Positions 1 through 5,066 of a DNA stretch of 7,547 nucleotides are shown here, one piece after another. The position numbers were made by a program, and so were the translations under genes. Origin of the DNA: Anaerolineales bacterium (lineage in GTDB: Bacteria > Chloroflexota > Anaerolineae > Anaerolineales > Villigracilaceae); the NCBI GenBank assembly GCA_025056515.1, contig JANWWB010000122.1:1-7547 (forward strand), read 5' to 3'. The notes below the pieces were generated by a model. That model saw only the letters and a program-made list of their open reading frames with translations. It did no database searches and was not told the DNA's origin. The stretch's first letter is position 1. Every line of letters begins with the position of its first letter.

Positions 1-312
1 GCCCACCAGAAAAGCAATCCGGCCTCGGGCATGAACATCGGCAATCGCCTCGGCGGCAGCTTGTTGAAAGCGCGCTAGGCTCCAGGTCTCATGCGGGTCA
101 GCAACGTCCACCAGGTGATGGGGGACACGAGCGCGCTCCTCCGGCGTCGGTTTGGCCGTGCCAATGTCCATTCCACGGTAGAAGAGGCGCGAATCGGCCG
201 AGACAATTTCTCCACCCAACCGTTCGGCAAGTTGGATGGATATCTCGGTCTTACCCACCGCAGTTGGACCAACGATAACAATCAGAGGTATTTCACGTTT
301 GACCTTAGACAT
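1..312 (-). CDS. miaA: tRNA dimethylallyltransferase (MiaA), N-terminal part, cut by the left edge
   Basis: MiaA transfers a dimethylallyl group from DMAPP to the N6 of A37 in tRNAs that read codons starting with U; the product is i6A, which stabilises codon-anticodon pairing. The visible 104 residues hold the P-loop GPTAVGKT (residues 15-22) and the family segment [17 protein letters not shown] (39-55), followed by [11 protein letters not shown] (65-75) and the start of the next strand, FLVG (101-104). About two thirds of the usual ~300 residues lie beyond the left edge. The ATG at 312 sits one base after the TAG stop of the upstream yraN gene. I see no Shine-Dalgarno sequence before it, so translation is probably coupled to yraN. 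The frame is open to base 1. The family call is very secure; being the last gene of the glycosyltransferase-yraN-miaA operon is inferred from spacing. Confidence 0.96.
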   Translation of the reverse strand, partial: MSKVKREIPLIVIVGPTAVGKTEISIQLAERLGGEIVSADSRLFYRGMDIGTAKPTPEERARVPHHLVDVADPHETWSLARFQQAAAEAIADVHARGRIAFLVG

Positions 313-313
313 A

Positions 314-676
314 CTATCGAATGACATTCTCAAAATGCTCAATTTCCGGCACTTGACCTGTGCGAAAGGTGATAGCAATGATATCGAATTGCCAAGTTTC
401 GGGGCTATCGGGATGCTGGGCAAGGTAAGCCTCGGCGGCGGCAAGAAGATGCGCCTGCTTTCGCAGGCTGACAGCCTCTTCGGGAAAACCGTAATCAACC
501 GAAGAACGCGCTTTCACTTCCACAAAGACGAGCATGCCCTCTTTGCTGGCAACAATGTCCAATTCGCCATGGGCAGTGCGGAGGTTGCGTGCCAGAATCG
601 CATAGCCTCGCCCTTCTAGGTAACGGGTAGCGATTTCTTCGCCCCAACGACCCAAGGCTTGACGGCGCTTATTCAC
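314..676 (-). CDS. yraN: YraN family protein (UPF0102), restriction-endonuclease-like fold
   Basis: A small protein of the widespread YraN/UPF0102 family. It is related in fold to Holliday-junction resolvases and restriction endonucleases; its cellular role is poorly defined. Starting from the GTG at 676 it has 120 residues, a normal family length. The N-terminal helix [11 protein letters not shown] leads to GELDIVA and then [10 protein letters not shown]. These supply the E-x-D and E-x-K acidic/lysine residues expected of a PD-(D/E)XK nuclease site. The conserved FDIIAI strand follows near the C-terminus. I prefer GTG at 676 because it makes a 4-base GTGA overlap with the stop of the upstream glycosyltransferase, gives the typical [14 protein letters not shown] start, and has GGAG about 11 bases upstream. 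The in-frame ATG at 694 (six residues longer) has no visible ribosome site. Direct nuclease activity is not established by the sequence. Confidence 0.93.
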   Translation of the reverse strand: MNKRRQALGRWGEEIATRYLEGRGYAILARNLRTAHGELDIVASKEGMLVFVEVKARSSVDYGFPEEAVSLRKQAHLLAAAEAYLAQHPDSPETWQFDIIAITFRTGQVPEIEHFENVIR

Positions 677-1869
677 CGGCGGAACTTCTCCCATAACGAG
701 GTCAGCCGATACCGAATACCACGTTGGTGCTGACGACCATCGAGGACCAATCGCTCATAGTGTGAGAGCATAATTTTATTCGTGCGCTCAATGTTGTATT
801 TTTCTGCTGCCAGACGCGCTGCTTCTCCCATCTTGCGGCGTAATCCAACATCCAGACAAAGCCGCGTCAGTTTGGCGGCAAAGGAGGCGGCATCTTCACG
901 TGCCAAAAAGCCGGTAATACCATCCTCGACCGTGTCTCCTACCCCGACCGACTGAACCCCTACTACCGGCAACCCTGAGGCCATTGCCTCAATCACTGAA
1001 AGTGGATGCACCTCGGTTACCGATGCGGTGACAAAAATATCACATGCAGCAAGATACCGCGGCAACTCATCATACGGCAACAAGCCGGTGAAATGAATCC
1101 GATCGGCCACACTGCTCTGAGAAGCTAGGGAGCGTAATTTCTCCTCTTCCGGCCCAGCGCCAATCAGCAGGAGATGTGCATGCTCCACAGCCTCGGCTAC
1201 GGCAATGAAAGCTTCTAGTAGAAGGTTCAAGTTCTTTTCTGGGGCTAGCCGACCAGAATAGACCAAGAGCAAATCATCGGGTTGGAAACCGAGCTGGGAT
1301 CGGCAATCTTGACAAGGTTTCTGGAAACGCCGAATCTCGACTCCGTTCGGCACAATTTCAATCGGAGCGTCTACCCCGAGGCGACGCAGGACACCGGCTA
1401 TCCCTTTCGACGGCGCGATCACGAGGTCCACAGCGGAGCAGAACGCCGGCATGTACGTTTCTAAAAAGGTCTCGCTGATTTCTTCAGGCAAGAGCGGCAG
1501 GTACGTCTGAGCATATAAGTCATAGCGCGTATGATTAGTGAAAACAATAGGGATATTCAAAGGACGACAATACCGTAGCGCCAAACGTCCGCTCAAAAAA
1601 GGATGATGGACATGTACAATATCCATCGTTTGGAGCAAGGCTTTGGCTTGACGAGAATACCGAAAACTTAAGTAATAGCCGGTGTCGACCAGAGGAAAAC
1701 CGGGCGAGCGGATGATATTTGTTTCGTCTTCTTTGTAGTCTTGGTCCCCAAAAGTGAAAACAAAGACTTCATGACCGGCTGCCTCAAGATAACGCTTGTT
1801 TAAGCTGATATAGTTTGTAATTCCACTGATATGCGGCTTATAAACATCCGCCATCATGCCAATGCGCAT
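673..1869 (-). CDS. GT4-family glycosyltransferase, diacylglycerol glucosyltransferase-like
   Basis: A 398-residue GT-B fold glycosyltransferase of family GT4 that would move a sugar from a nucleotide-sugar to a lipid or glycan acceptor at the cytoplasmic membrane face. The N-terminal acceptor half starts MRIGMMADVYKPHISGITNY (1-20, with the glycine loop GITN) and includes IVHVHHPF (84-91) and FTNHTRYD (110-117). The C-terminal donor half holds VPNGV (173-177), YSGRLAPEKN (204-213), LLIGAGPEEEKL (234-245) and the EX7E motif EVHPLSVIE (286-294) followed by AMASGLPVVG. HHPF, NHTRYD and VTEVHPLSVIEAMASGLPVVG resemble bacterial 1,2-diacylglycerol glucosyltransferases, so membrane glycolipid synthesis is the best guess; the acceptor cannot be read from sequence. 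The start at 1869 is supported by a GGAGGT five bases upstream. The frame stays open 35 codons further, to an ATG at 1974, but that extension crosses the promoter region. There is no signal peptide or transmembrane helix. The C-terminal tail is basic and may touch the membrane. Confidence 0.93.
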   Translation of the reverse strand: MRIGMMADVYKPHISGITNYISLNKRYLEAAGHEVFVFTFGDQDYKEDETNIIRSPGFPLVDTGYYLSFRYSRQAKALLQTMDIVHVHHPFLSGRLALRYCRPLNIPIVFTNHTRYDLYAQTYLPLLPEEISETFLETYMPAFCSAVDLVIAPSKGIAGVLRRLGVDAPIEIVPNGVEIRRFQKPCQDCRSQLGFQPDDLLLVYSGRLAPEKNLNLLLEAFIAVAEAVEHAHLLLIGAGPEEEKLRSLASQSSVADRIHFTGLLPYDELPRYLAACDIFVTASVTEVHPLSVIEAMASGLPVVGVQSVGVGDTVEDGITGFLAREDAASFAAKLTRLCLDVGLRRKMGEAARLAAEKYNIERTNKIMLSHYERLVLDGRQHQRGIRYRLTSLWEKFRR

Positions 1870-1874
1870 TGCAC

Positions 1875-1880
1875 ACCTCC
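1875..1880 (-). promoter_or_regulatory. Ribosome binding site of the glycosyltransferase gene
   Basis: On the minus strand this reads GGAGGT, five bases before the ATG at 1869. It is a near-perfect Shine-Dalgarno sequence and decides the start against the longer frame open to an ATG at 1974. Confidence 0.85.
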
Positions 1881-1887
1881 AGAAGCA

Positions 1888-1916
1888 ATCGTAAGCCATG
1901 CAAAAGGGACTGTCAA
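1888..1916 (-). promoter_or_regulatory. Sigma-70-type promoter for the glycosyltransferase-yraN-miaA operon
   Basis: On the minus strand a perfect -35 box TTGACA (1916-1911) is followed, after 17 bases, by TACGAT (1893-1888), four of six matches to the -10 consensus. Transcription would begin near 1881, giving a leader of only about a dozen bases that starts almost at the Shine-Dalgarno sequence. The box match and ideal spacing are seen directly; activity is inferred. The element overlaps the expected -35 zone of the divergent plus-strand promoter. Confidence 0.6.
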
Positions 1917-1923
1917 GGTGGGG

Positions 1924-1929
1924 TATAAT
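1924..1929 (+). promoter_or_regulatory. -10 box of a putative promoter for the rightward unassigned gene pair
   Basis: A perfect TATAAT lies 54 bases before the ATG at 1984. It would place the transcript start near 1936 and leave a leader of about 48 bases. No recognisable -35 sits 16-19 bases upstream (the region reads CAAAAG or similar) and there is no extended TG motif. The promoter may therefore need an activator, or be weak. Its upstream half would occupy the same DNA as the minus-strand promoter. Confidence 0.45.
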
Positions 1930-1938
1930 AGAGAAGCT

Positions 1939-1953
1939 AAAAAACTCTTTTTT
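1939..1953. repeat. Short A6-N3-T6 inverted repeat in the leader of the 529-residue protein gene
   Basis: Six A, the spacer CTC, then six T form a perfect but weak A/T stem. It can be extended by AAG/CTT across a two-base bulge, and further out GAGAA (1931-1935) can pair with TTCTC (1963-1967). It lies between the TATAAT box and the start codon at 1984, so it would be in the mRNA leader. It lacks the GC-rich stem of an intrinsic terminator. It may only be an A/T tract. Confidence 0.3.
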
Positions 1954-1983
1954 CTTGGGCATTTCTCCTATCAAAAGGGTTGT

Positions 1984-3573
1984 ATGAACGACTCCGAAAA
2001 CCTTTCTCTCGACGCATGGAAGGACTTTTCCCTTTCACAAGCCGATCTTGATTTCATCAACAACTATCTATTCGAAGTAGAAACGCCGTTGACTGAGGCA
2101 GAGCTTGCACCGCTTGTGGTGGAACAAAGGCTCCAACGGGAACGCGAGGAGCGATTGGCACACCGCCAAGCCGGTCGTCGCATTTATTTCCCAAAAGAGA
2201 CGTACCACGTTGGGGAGAAAATCGTCTTTCCTTCACTTGGCTGGAAGAAAGCAGAGGTCGTACATGTTCGGCCTGGGTCGAATCCCGACCTTGGCGATTT
2301 TGACGTAATCGAAGTTCTTTTTGAAGATGGAACCAGCAAAAGATTTGCGGCTCGCTTAGCCGAACATAAATTGAACCAGCTACCAAAAGAAACCGTGGAA
2401 GAAAAGCCAATTCGTGTTGAGCAAATTCTCAAGCTGTTTGGCGACAAAATCGAAGAGGGGATTCGCCTCGGTCTACAGAAAGCCGATGGTTTGGTGCGAA
2501 TCGCTGGACGCTGGTTTCCACGCGCTTTGCTCATCGACGTGAATACCGGACATCTGAATCTAGCAGAAGCAATCCTAGACGAAAAGCAAGGTGGACCTTT
2601 GCCAACCTCAGCTTTGATTGAACAGATTGAACTGCCTGCGGGTGTCAACCCTAAGTTGCTTGAATTTTCTATGAACTATGCTTTGCAAGAAGATGAGCGC
2701 TTTGACGAGGTCGGTCCAGCGGGGCAGGTGTGGTGGTACTTGCGGCGTATGGAGCCAGAAGATGTTCAACAGCCACCCCCCTGGCTGCGCTATACAGATA
2801 TCCCGTATGACCGTTCTGTCCTGACCCAAGAGATGTTGGCTTTTGAAGCCTCTCTCGATGATGAGTTATCGCCTTTGCTCTCTGCAGGAAACGCACCGGC
2901 GGTCTCGGAGGTCACGATTGTATTAACTTATCCTCATTGGCGCGCTGGAACTTTGCCGATTTCAGCGCGCACGCGTGGGCTTTTCCCAACCGCTTATGAA
3001 TCGCCGCGCGTCCTCTTCCGGGTCGTGGATGCTCACACCAAAGAAGAGACCACCGCTTGGGTGGTTCGTCCGCATGGGTATGTGGTCGGTTTGAGCACCT
3101 TGTATAAAAAATACGGTCTCTTTCCAGGTAGTTTGATCACCCTCCGTCGCGGCAAGCCCGGACAAGTGGTAGTAGAAGCCAAGCTGCGCCGCCCGGTGCG
3201 CGATTGGGTGCGTACCGTCTTAGTTGGTTCGGATGGTGAACTGGTCTTTGCCACGGTCAAGCACAATTTGGGTTTTGAATTTAACGAACGTATGTTGCTT
3301 GTGGTGCCAGATGTTGCTGGCGTGGATGAAGCCCGCGAAAAAATCACCCGCCAACGCTTGCCGATGGAGAAACTGGTAGAAACTGTCATGCGCGATTTGA
3401 GCCGCCTGAATGTACAAGGCCATGTCCATGCTTCCGAGTTATATGCGGCGCTGAATGTCATTCGCCGTTGTCCGCCAGGGTTGCTCTTAGCCTTGCTGAC
3501 CCAGAACCCGAATTACCGTCACATCGGCGACTTGTATTTCCGAATCGGTGAAGCGGAGGAGGCGTATGAATGA
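1984..3573 (+). CDS. Uncharacterised 529-residue protein with two winged-helix-like segments
   Basis: I do not recognise a named family. The protein is soluble, charged and without signal peptide or membrane segment. Visible parts, in order: an acidic N-terminus with a charged helix (about 36-62); a beta-rich module (66-131) with YHVGEKIVFPSLGW and FDVIEVLFEDG; a helical stretch (145-200); a segment (190-256) with GGPLPT, YALQEDERFDEVGPAGQVWW and LRRMEPED, whose helix pattern and closing strand suggest a winged helix; a beta-rich domain (305-443) with VVRPHGYVVGLSTLYKKYG, LFPGSLITLRRG and RDWVRTVLVG; and a C-terminal segment (462-521) with GHVHASELYAALNVIRRCPPG and YRHIGDLYF, again winged-helix-like and reminiscent of HARE-HTH domains. 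The start at 1984 is chosen because translation from the ATG at 1831 would overlap the divergent gene and promoters; AAAGGG lies four bases before ATG. The gene overlaps the next by 8 bases, so the two products probably act together. DNA binding is inferred, not shown. Confidence 0.85.
   Translation: MNDSENLSLDAWKDFSLSQADLDFINNYLFEVETPLTEAELAPLVVEQRLQREREERLAHRQAGRRIYFPKETYHVGEKIVFPSLGWKKAEVVHVRPGSNPDLGDFDVIEVLFEDGTSKRFAARLAEHKLNQLPKETVEEKPIRVEQILKLFGDKIEEGIRLGLQKADGLVRIAGRWFPRALLIDVNTGHLNLAEAILDEKQGGPLPTSALIEQIELPAGVNPKLLEFSMNYALQEDERFDEVGPAGQVWWYLRRMEPEDVQQPPPWLRYTDIPYDRSVLTQEMLAFEASLDDELSPLLSAGNAPAVSEVTIVLTYPHWRAGTLPISARTRGLFPTAYESPRVLFRVVDAHTKEETTAWVVRPHGYVVGLSTLYKKYGLFPGSLITLRRGKPGQVVVEAKLRRPVRDWVRTVLVGSDGELVFATVKHNLGFEFNERMLLVVPDVAGVDEAREKITRQRLPMEKLVETVMRDLSRLNVQGHVHASELYAALNVIRRCPPGLLLALLTQNPNYRHIGDLYFRIGEAEEAYE
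3555..3562 (+). promoter_or_regulatory. Ribosome binding site of the 145-residue protein gene
   Basis: GGAGGAGG lies inside the last codons of the upstream gene, with its first GGAGG six bases before the ATG at 3566. It supports ATG 3566 over an in-frame GTG at 3548, which would add only MKRRRR and lies upstream of this site. Confidence 0.75.
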
Positions 3574-4003
3574 GCCATTGAAATCAAGTTTGCTGAAGCC
3601 AACCGTCCAGACTCCTTTTCACATTGACTTCTCATGGTGGAGTTCCATGGACGCGAATTGGCGCGTCGATTTGTACGATATGCTATGTCCAGAACATCAA
3701 GCGCTATTCGCCACCAGCGCCTCGCAAGACCAGCAAATTGACTGGGTAGACCCAGAAACGGCAGAAGTGAGCTCCATGGATGCCTTACAAATGACTCTCT
3801 CCGCCCATTGCGCCCGCCAACCTGGGTTTGTGAATAGTCGGACAACTCTGGTTGAAGCCGTGTTTCGACTGCTACTGGCAAACGGCAATCGTCCGATGAC
3901 CGTTGAAGAGATGAGTCGCGCGCTCAACCGTCCGGCAGATATTATCTTGAAGACTCTGTCAGGACCACGAGTTTACAAAGGAGTTCGACCGATGCGTTTG
4001 TAG
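3566..4003 (+). CDS. Uncharacterised 145-residue protein with a C-terminal winged-helix-like domain
   Basis: I cannot give this a named family. The N-terminal half carries an aromatic segment FHIDFSWWSSMDANWRVDLY (18-37) followed by CPEHQALF (41-48) and a DWVDPETAEVSSMDAL stretch (59-74). The C-terminal part (92-145), with TLVEAVFRLLLANGNRPMTV, EEMSRALNRPADIILKTLSG and RVYKGVRPM, has the helix-helix-helix-strand pattern of a winged-helix DNA-binding domain ending in the wing. Its start overlaps the end of the 529-residue gene by 8 bases, so the pair should be translationally coupled and made together. No catalytic motif, signal peptide or membrane helix is visible. Possible roles are a transcription regulator, a nucleoid protein or a partner subunit of the larger protein. 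That it is a real gene is well supported by the strong ribosome site and tight coupling; its function is unknown. Confidence 0.82.
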   Translation: MNEPLKSSLLKPTVQTPFHIDFSWWSSMDANWRVDLYDMLCPEHQALFATSASQDQQIDWVDPETAEVSSMDALQMTLSAHCARQPGFVNSRTTLVEAVFRLLLANGNRPMTVEEMSRALNRPADIILKTLSGPRVYKGVRPMRL

Positions 4004-4010
4004 TCAAGAC

Positions 4011-4083
4011 GCCCCTGTAGCTCAATGGACAGAGCACCTGCCTTCTAAGCAGTAGGTTGCGCGTTCGACCCGCGCCAGGGGCG
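4011..4083 (+). tRNA. tRNA-Arg, anticodon TCT
   Basis: A complete 73-base cloverleaf. The acceptor stem is GCCCCTG with CAGGGGC (7 perfect pairs); the D stem is GCTC (4020-4023) with GAGC (4032-4035); the anticodon stem CCTGC with GCAGT encloses loop CTTCTAA; the variable region is five bases; the T stem is GCGCG with CGCGC around loop TTCGACC; the discriminator is G. The anticodon TCT (4044-4046) reads AGA and AGG arginine codons. CCA is not encoded (CTCA follows), so it must be added after transcription. The outermost anticodon-stem pair (27-43) is a C-T mismatch, which is tolerable but unusual. The gene starts 7 bases after the stop of the 145-residue gene, with no obvious promoter of its own. 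Confidence 0.97.
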
Positions 4084-4090
4084 CTCATCG

Positions 4091-4107
4091 TACAACTTGT
4101 ATACAAC
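4091..4107. promoter_or_regulatory. Overlapping inverted repeats upstream of tpx, possible operator
   Basis: The 17 bases contain two palindromes sharing TTGTA: TACAA-C-TTGTA (4091-4101) and the perfect ten-base TTGTATACAA (4097-4106). They also contain a direct repeat of TACAAC (4091-4096 and 4102-4107) spaced by one helical turn (11 bases). The site lies between the tRNA and the tpx ribosome site, where an operator for the stress operon would be expected. The GTATAC core resembles GntR-type operators, but no regulator is encoded nearby to assign it to. It is not a CIRCE or PerR box. Confidence 0.4.
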
Positions 4108-4122
4108 AGGGATAGTTCTTAT

Positions 4123-4128
4123 GGAGGT
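4123..4128 (+). promoter_or_regulatory. Ribosome binding site of tpx
   Basis: GGAGGT, six bases before the ATG at 4135. It fixes the start against a longer open frame that begins at 4057 inside the tRNA. Confidence 0.85.
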
Positions 4129-4134
4129 AGAATC

Positions 4135-4659
4135 ATGATCAGGAGATCTGGGTTGATTCAGTTCAAAGGGAAGGACGCCACGATTATCGGTGACGATGTC
4201 AAGCCAGGTGATCTCGCCCCGGAGTTCGTTGTCCAAACGCAAAATTGGGAGCCGTTTCAAGGACTGGCGCAGACGGCAGGTAAAGTGCGCATCATCGCTG
4301 CCGTCCCTTCGCTCGATACTGAAGTCTGCGACCGAGAAACCCGGCGCTTCAATCAGGAAGCCGCCTCGCTGAGCGAAGATATCGTCATTTTGGTGATCAG
4401 CATGGATTTGCCTTTTGCCCAAAAACGTTGGTGCGGCGCAGCGGGTATTGACCGCGTGATTGTCCTTTCCGATCATATGCAGGCGGATTTTGGTGAGAAA
4501 TACGGCTGTCTGATCGAAGAAGCACGTTTGCTGCGGCGGGCAGTCTTTGTTGTTGACCGGAATGACCGTATCGTCTATACCGAATATCTTCCCGCTCTAG
4601 GCCTTGAGCCGAACTATCAGGCTGTATTACAAGCTGCGCAATCCGCTTTGGTAGGCTAA
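4135..4659 (+). CDS. tpx: Thiol peroxidase (Tpx), atypical 2-Cys peroxiredoxin
   Basis: Tpx reduces hydrogen peroxide and alkyl peroxides in the cytoplasm, with electrons usually from thioredoxin. The 174-residue product has the usual family length. The peroxidatic cysteine C65 sits in PSLDTEVCDRETRRFN (58-73), with the catalytic threonine at 62. The resolving cysteine C100 sits in DLPFAQKRWCGAAGI (91-105), the family hallmark of an intramolecular disulfide. LSD (111-113), FGEKYG (119-124), RAVFVVDRNDRIVYTEYL (135-152) and EPNY (158-161) complete the thioredoxin-fold peroxiredoxin pattern. There is one extra cysteine, C125. The start at 4135 follows GGAGGT at good spacing. The gene heads a tight cluster with hsp20 (9-base gap) and lon, which suggests combined response to oxidative and protein-folding stress. 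No signal peptide is present. Confidence 0.97.
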   Translation: MIRRSGLIQFKGKDATIIGDDVKPGDLAPEFVVQTQNWEPFQGLAQTAGKVRIIAAVPSLDTEVCDRETRRFNQEAASLSEDIVILVISMDLPFAQKRWCGAAGIDRVIVLSDHMQADFGEKYGCLIEEARLLRRAVFVVDRNDRIVYTEYLPALGLEPNYQAVLQAAQSALVG

Positions 4660-4665
4660 GGAGGT
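4657..4665 (+). promoter_or_regulatory. Ribosome binding site of the hsp20 gene, overlapping the tpx stop
   Basis: TAAGGAGGT includes the tpx stop codon TAA and is a full-length match to the anti-Shine-Dalgarno sequence, three bases before the ATG at 4669. Such a strong site overlapping a stop suggests high, coupled translation of the small heat-shock protein. Confidence 0.75.
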
Positions 4666-4668
4666 CGT

Positions 4669-5061
4669 ATGCAATCATCCGATCTTGCCGGTAAACGGCT
4701 CCAGCTGTTGCAAATGGCTGGTTGGCAGGTCAATATCCGGCAATATGCATGGAGCCCTCCGACCGATGTCTATGAGACCGAAAATGCTCTGGTTGTGCGT
4801 GTTGAAGTTGCAGGGATTGCTGCCGGGGATTTCAATGTGCAGATTCAAGATAATGTCTTGATGATCAGCGGAACCCGCTACGATTCGCCGGAAAAACGCG
4901 CTTATCATCAGATGGAAATACGTTATGGAGAATTTAGCACATCCGTTGCACTCCCTCGGGGGTTAGACCTCGAACGGACTACAGCCGAATACGAAGACGG
5001 TTTCCTGACAGTTGTTTTACCTAAACAAAAAACTACTGAAATTAAGATAGTGCGTGGATAA
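4669..5061 (+). CDS. Small heat-shock protein, Hsp20/alpha-crystallin family
   Basis: An ATP-independent holdase that binds unfolding proteins and keeps them soluble for refolding or degradation; it normally forms large cytoplasmic oligomers. The 130-residue protein has a short N-terminal arm (1-27) and an alpha-crystallin domain (about 28-120). The domain starts at [20 protein letters not shown] and includes [20 protein letters not shown], the [19 protein letters not shown] strand region, and the signature [14 protein letters not shown] (106-119, the usual A-x(n)-G-x-L motif with G111 and L113). The C-terminal tail carries the I-x-I anchor IKI (125-127) used in oligomer assembly. It lies 9 bases after tpx and 5 bases before lon, so a shared mRNA is likely; handing substrates to Lon is a reasonable inference. 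I see no CIRCE element upstream. Confidence 0.97.
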   Translation: MQSSDLAGKRLQLLQMAGWQVNIRQYAWSPPTDVYETENALVVRVEVAGIAAGDFNVQIQDNVLMISGTRYDSPEKRAYHQMEIRYGEFSTSVALPRGLDLERTTAEYEDGFLTVVLPKQKTTEIKIVRG

Positions 5062-5066
5062 ACATC

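Noticed and set aside
236..619. Plus-strand open frame of 127 codons opposite yraN and miaA
   Set aside because: It is antisense to two genes with clear family motifs, has no ribosome site and shows no protein-family features.
1939..1953. A6-N3-T6 hairpin as an intrinsic terminator or attenuator
   Set aside because: There is no GC-rich stem, and it lies between a promoter box and a start codon; kept only as a weak repeat.
1870..1974. 35-residue N-terminal extension of the glycosyltransferase
   Set aside because: The canonical GT4 start MRIGMMADVY has its own GGAGGT, and the extension runs through the promoter region.
1831..1983. N-terminal extension of the 529-residue protein from ATG 1831
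   Set aside because: It would overlap the start of the divergent glycosyltransferase and both promoters; the extra sequence looks non-coding, and ATG 1984 has a purine-rich site before it.
2184..2648. Minus-strand open frame of 154 codons opposite the 529-residue gene
   Set aside because: Low-complexity, serine/arginine-rich translation typical of an antisense shadow; no ribosome site or domain.
3033..3461. Minus-strand open frame of 142 codons
   Set aside because: Thr/Ser/Arg-rich shadow of the 529-residue gene with no recognisable domain.
3947..3977. Possible promoter for the tRNA (TTGAAG with TTTACA)
   Set aside because: The spacer would be 19 bases and the -10 match is poor; not better than chance.
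4097..4125. TTGTAT with TATGGA as a tpx promoter
   Set aside because: The -10 matches only three positions and overlaps the ribosome binding site, leaving no leader.
4057..4134. Upstream extension of tpx starting inside the tRNA
   Set aside because: It would translate the T arm and acceptor of the tRNA; the ATG at 4135 has a good ribosome site and gives normal Tpx length.
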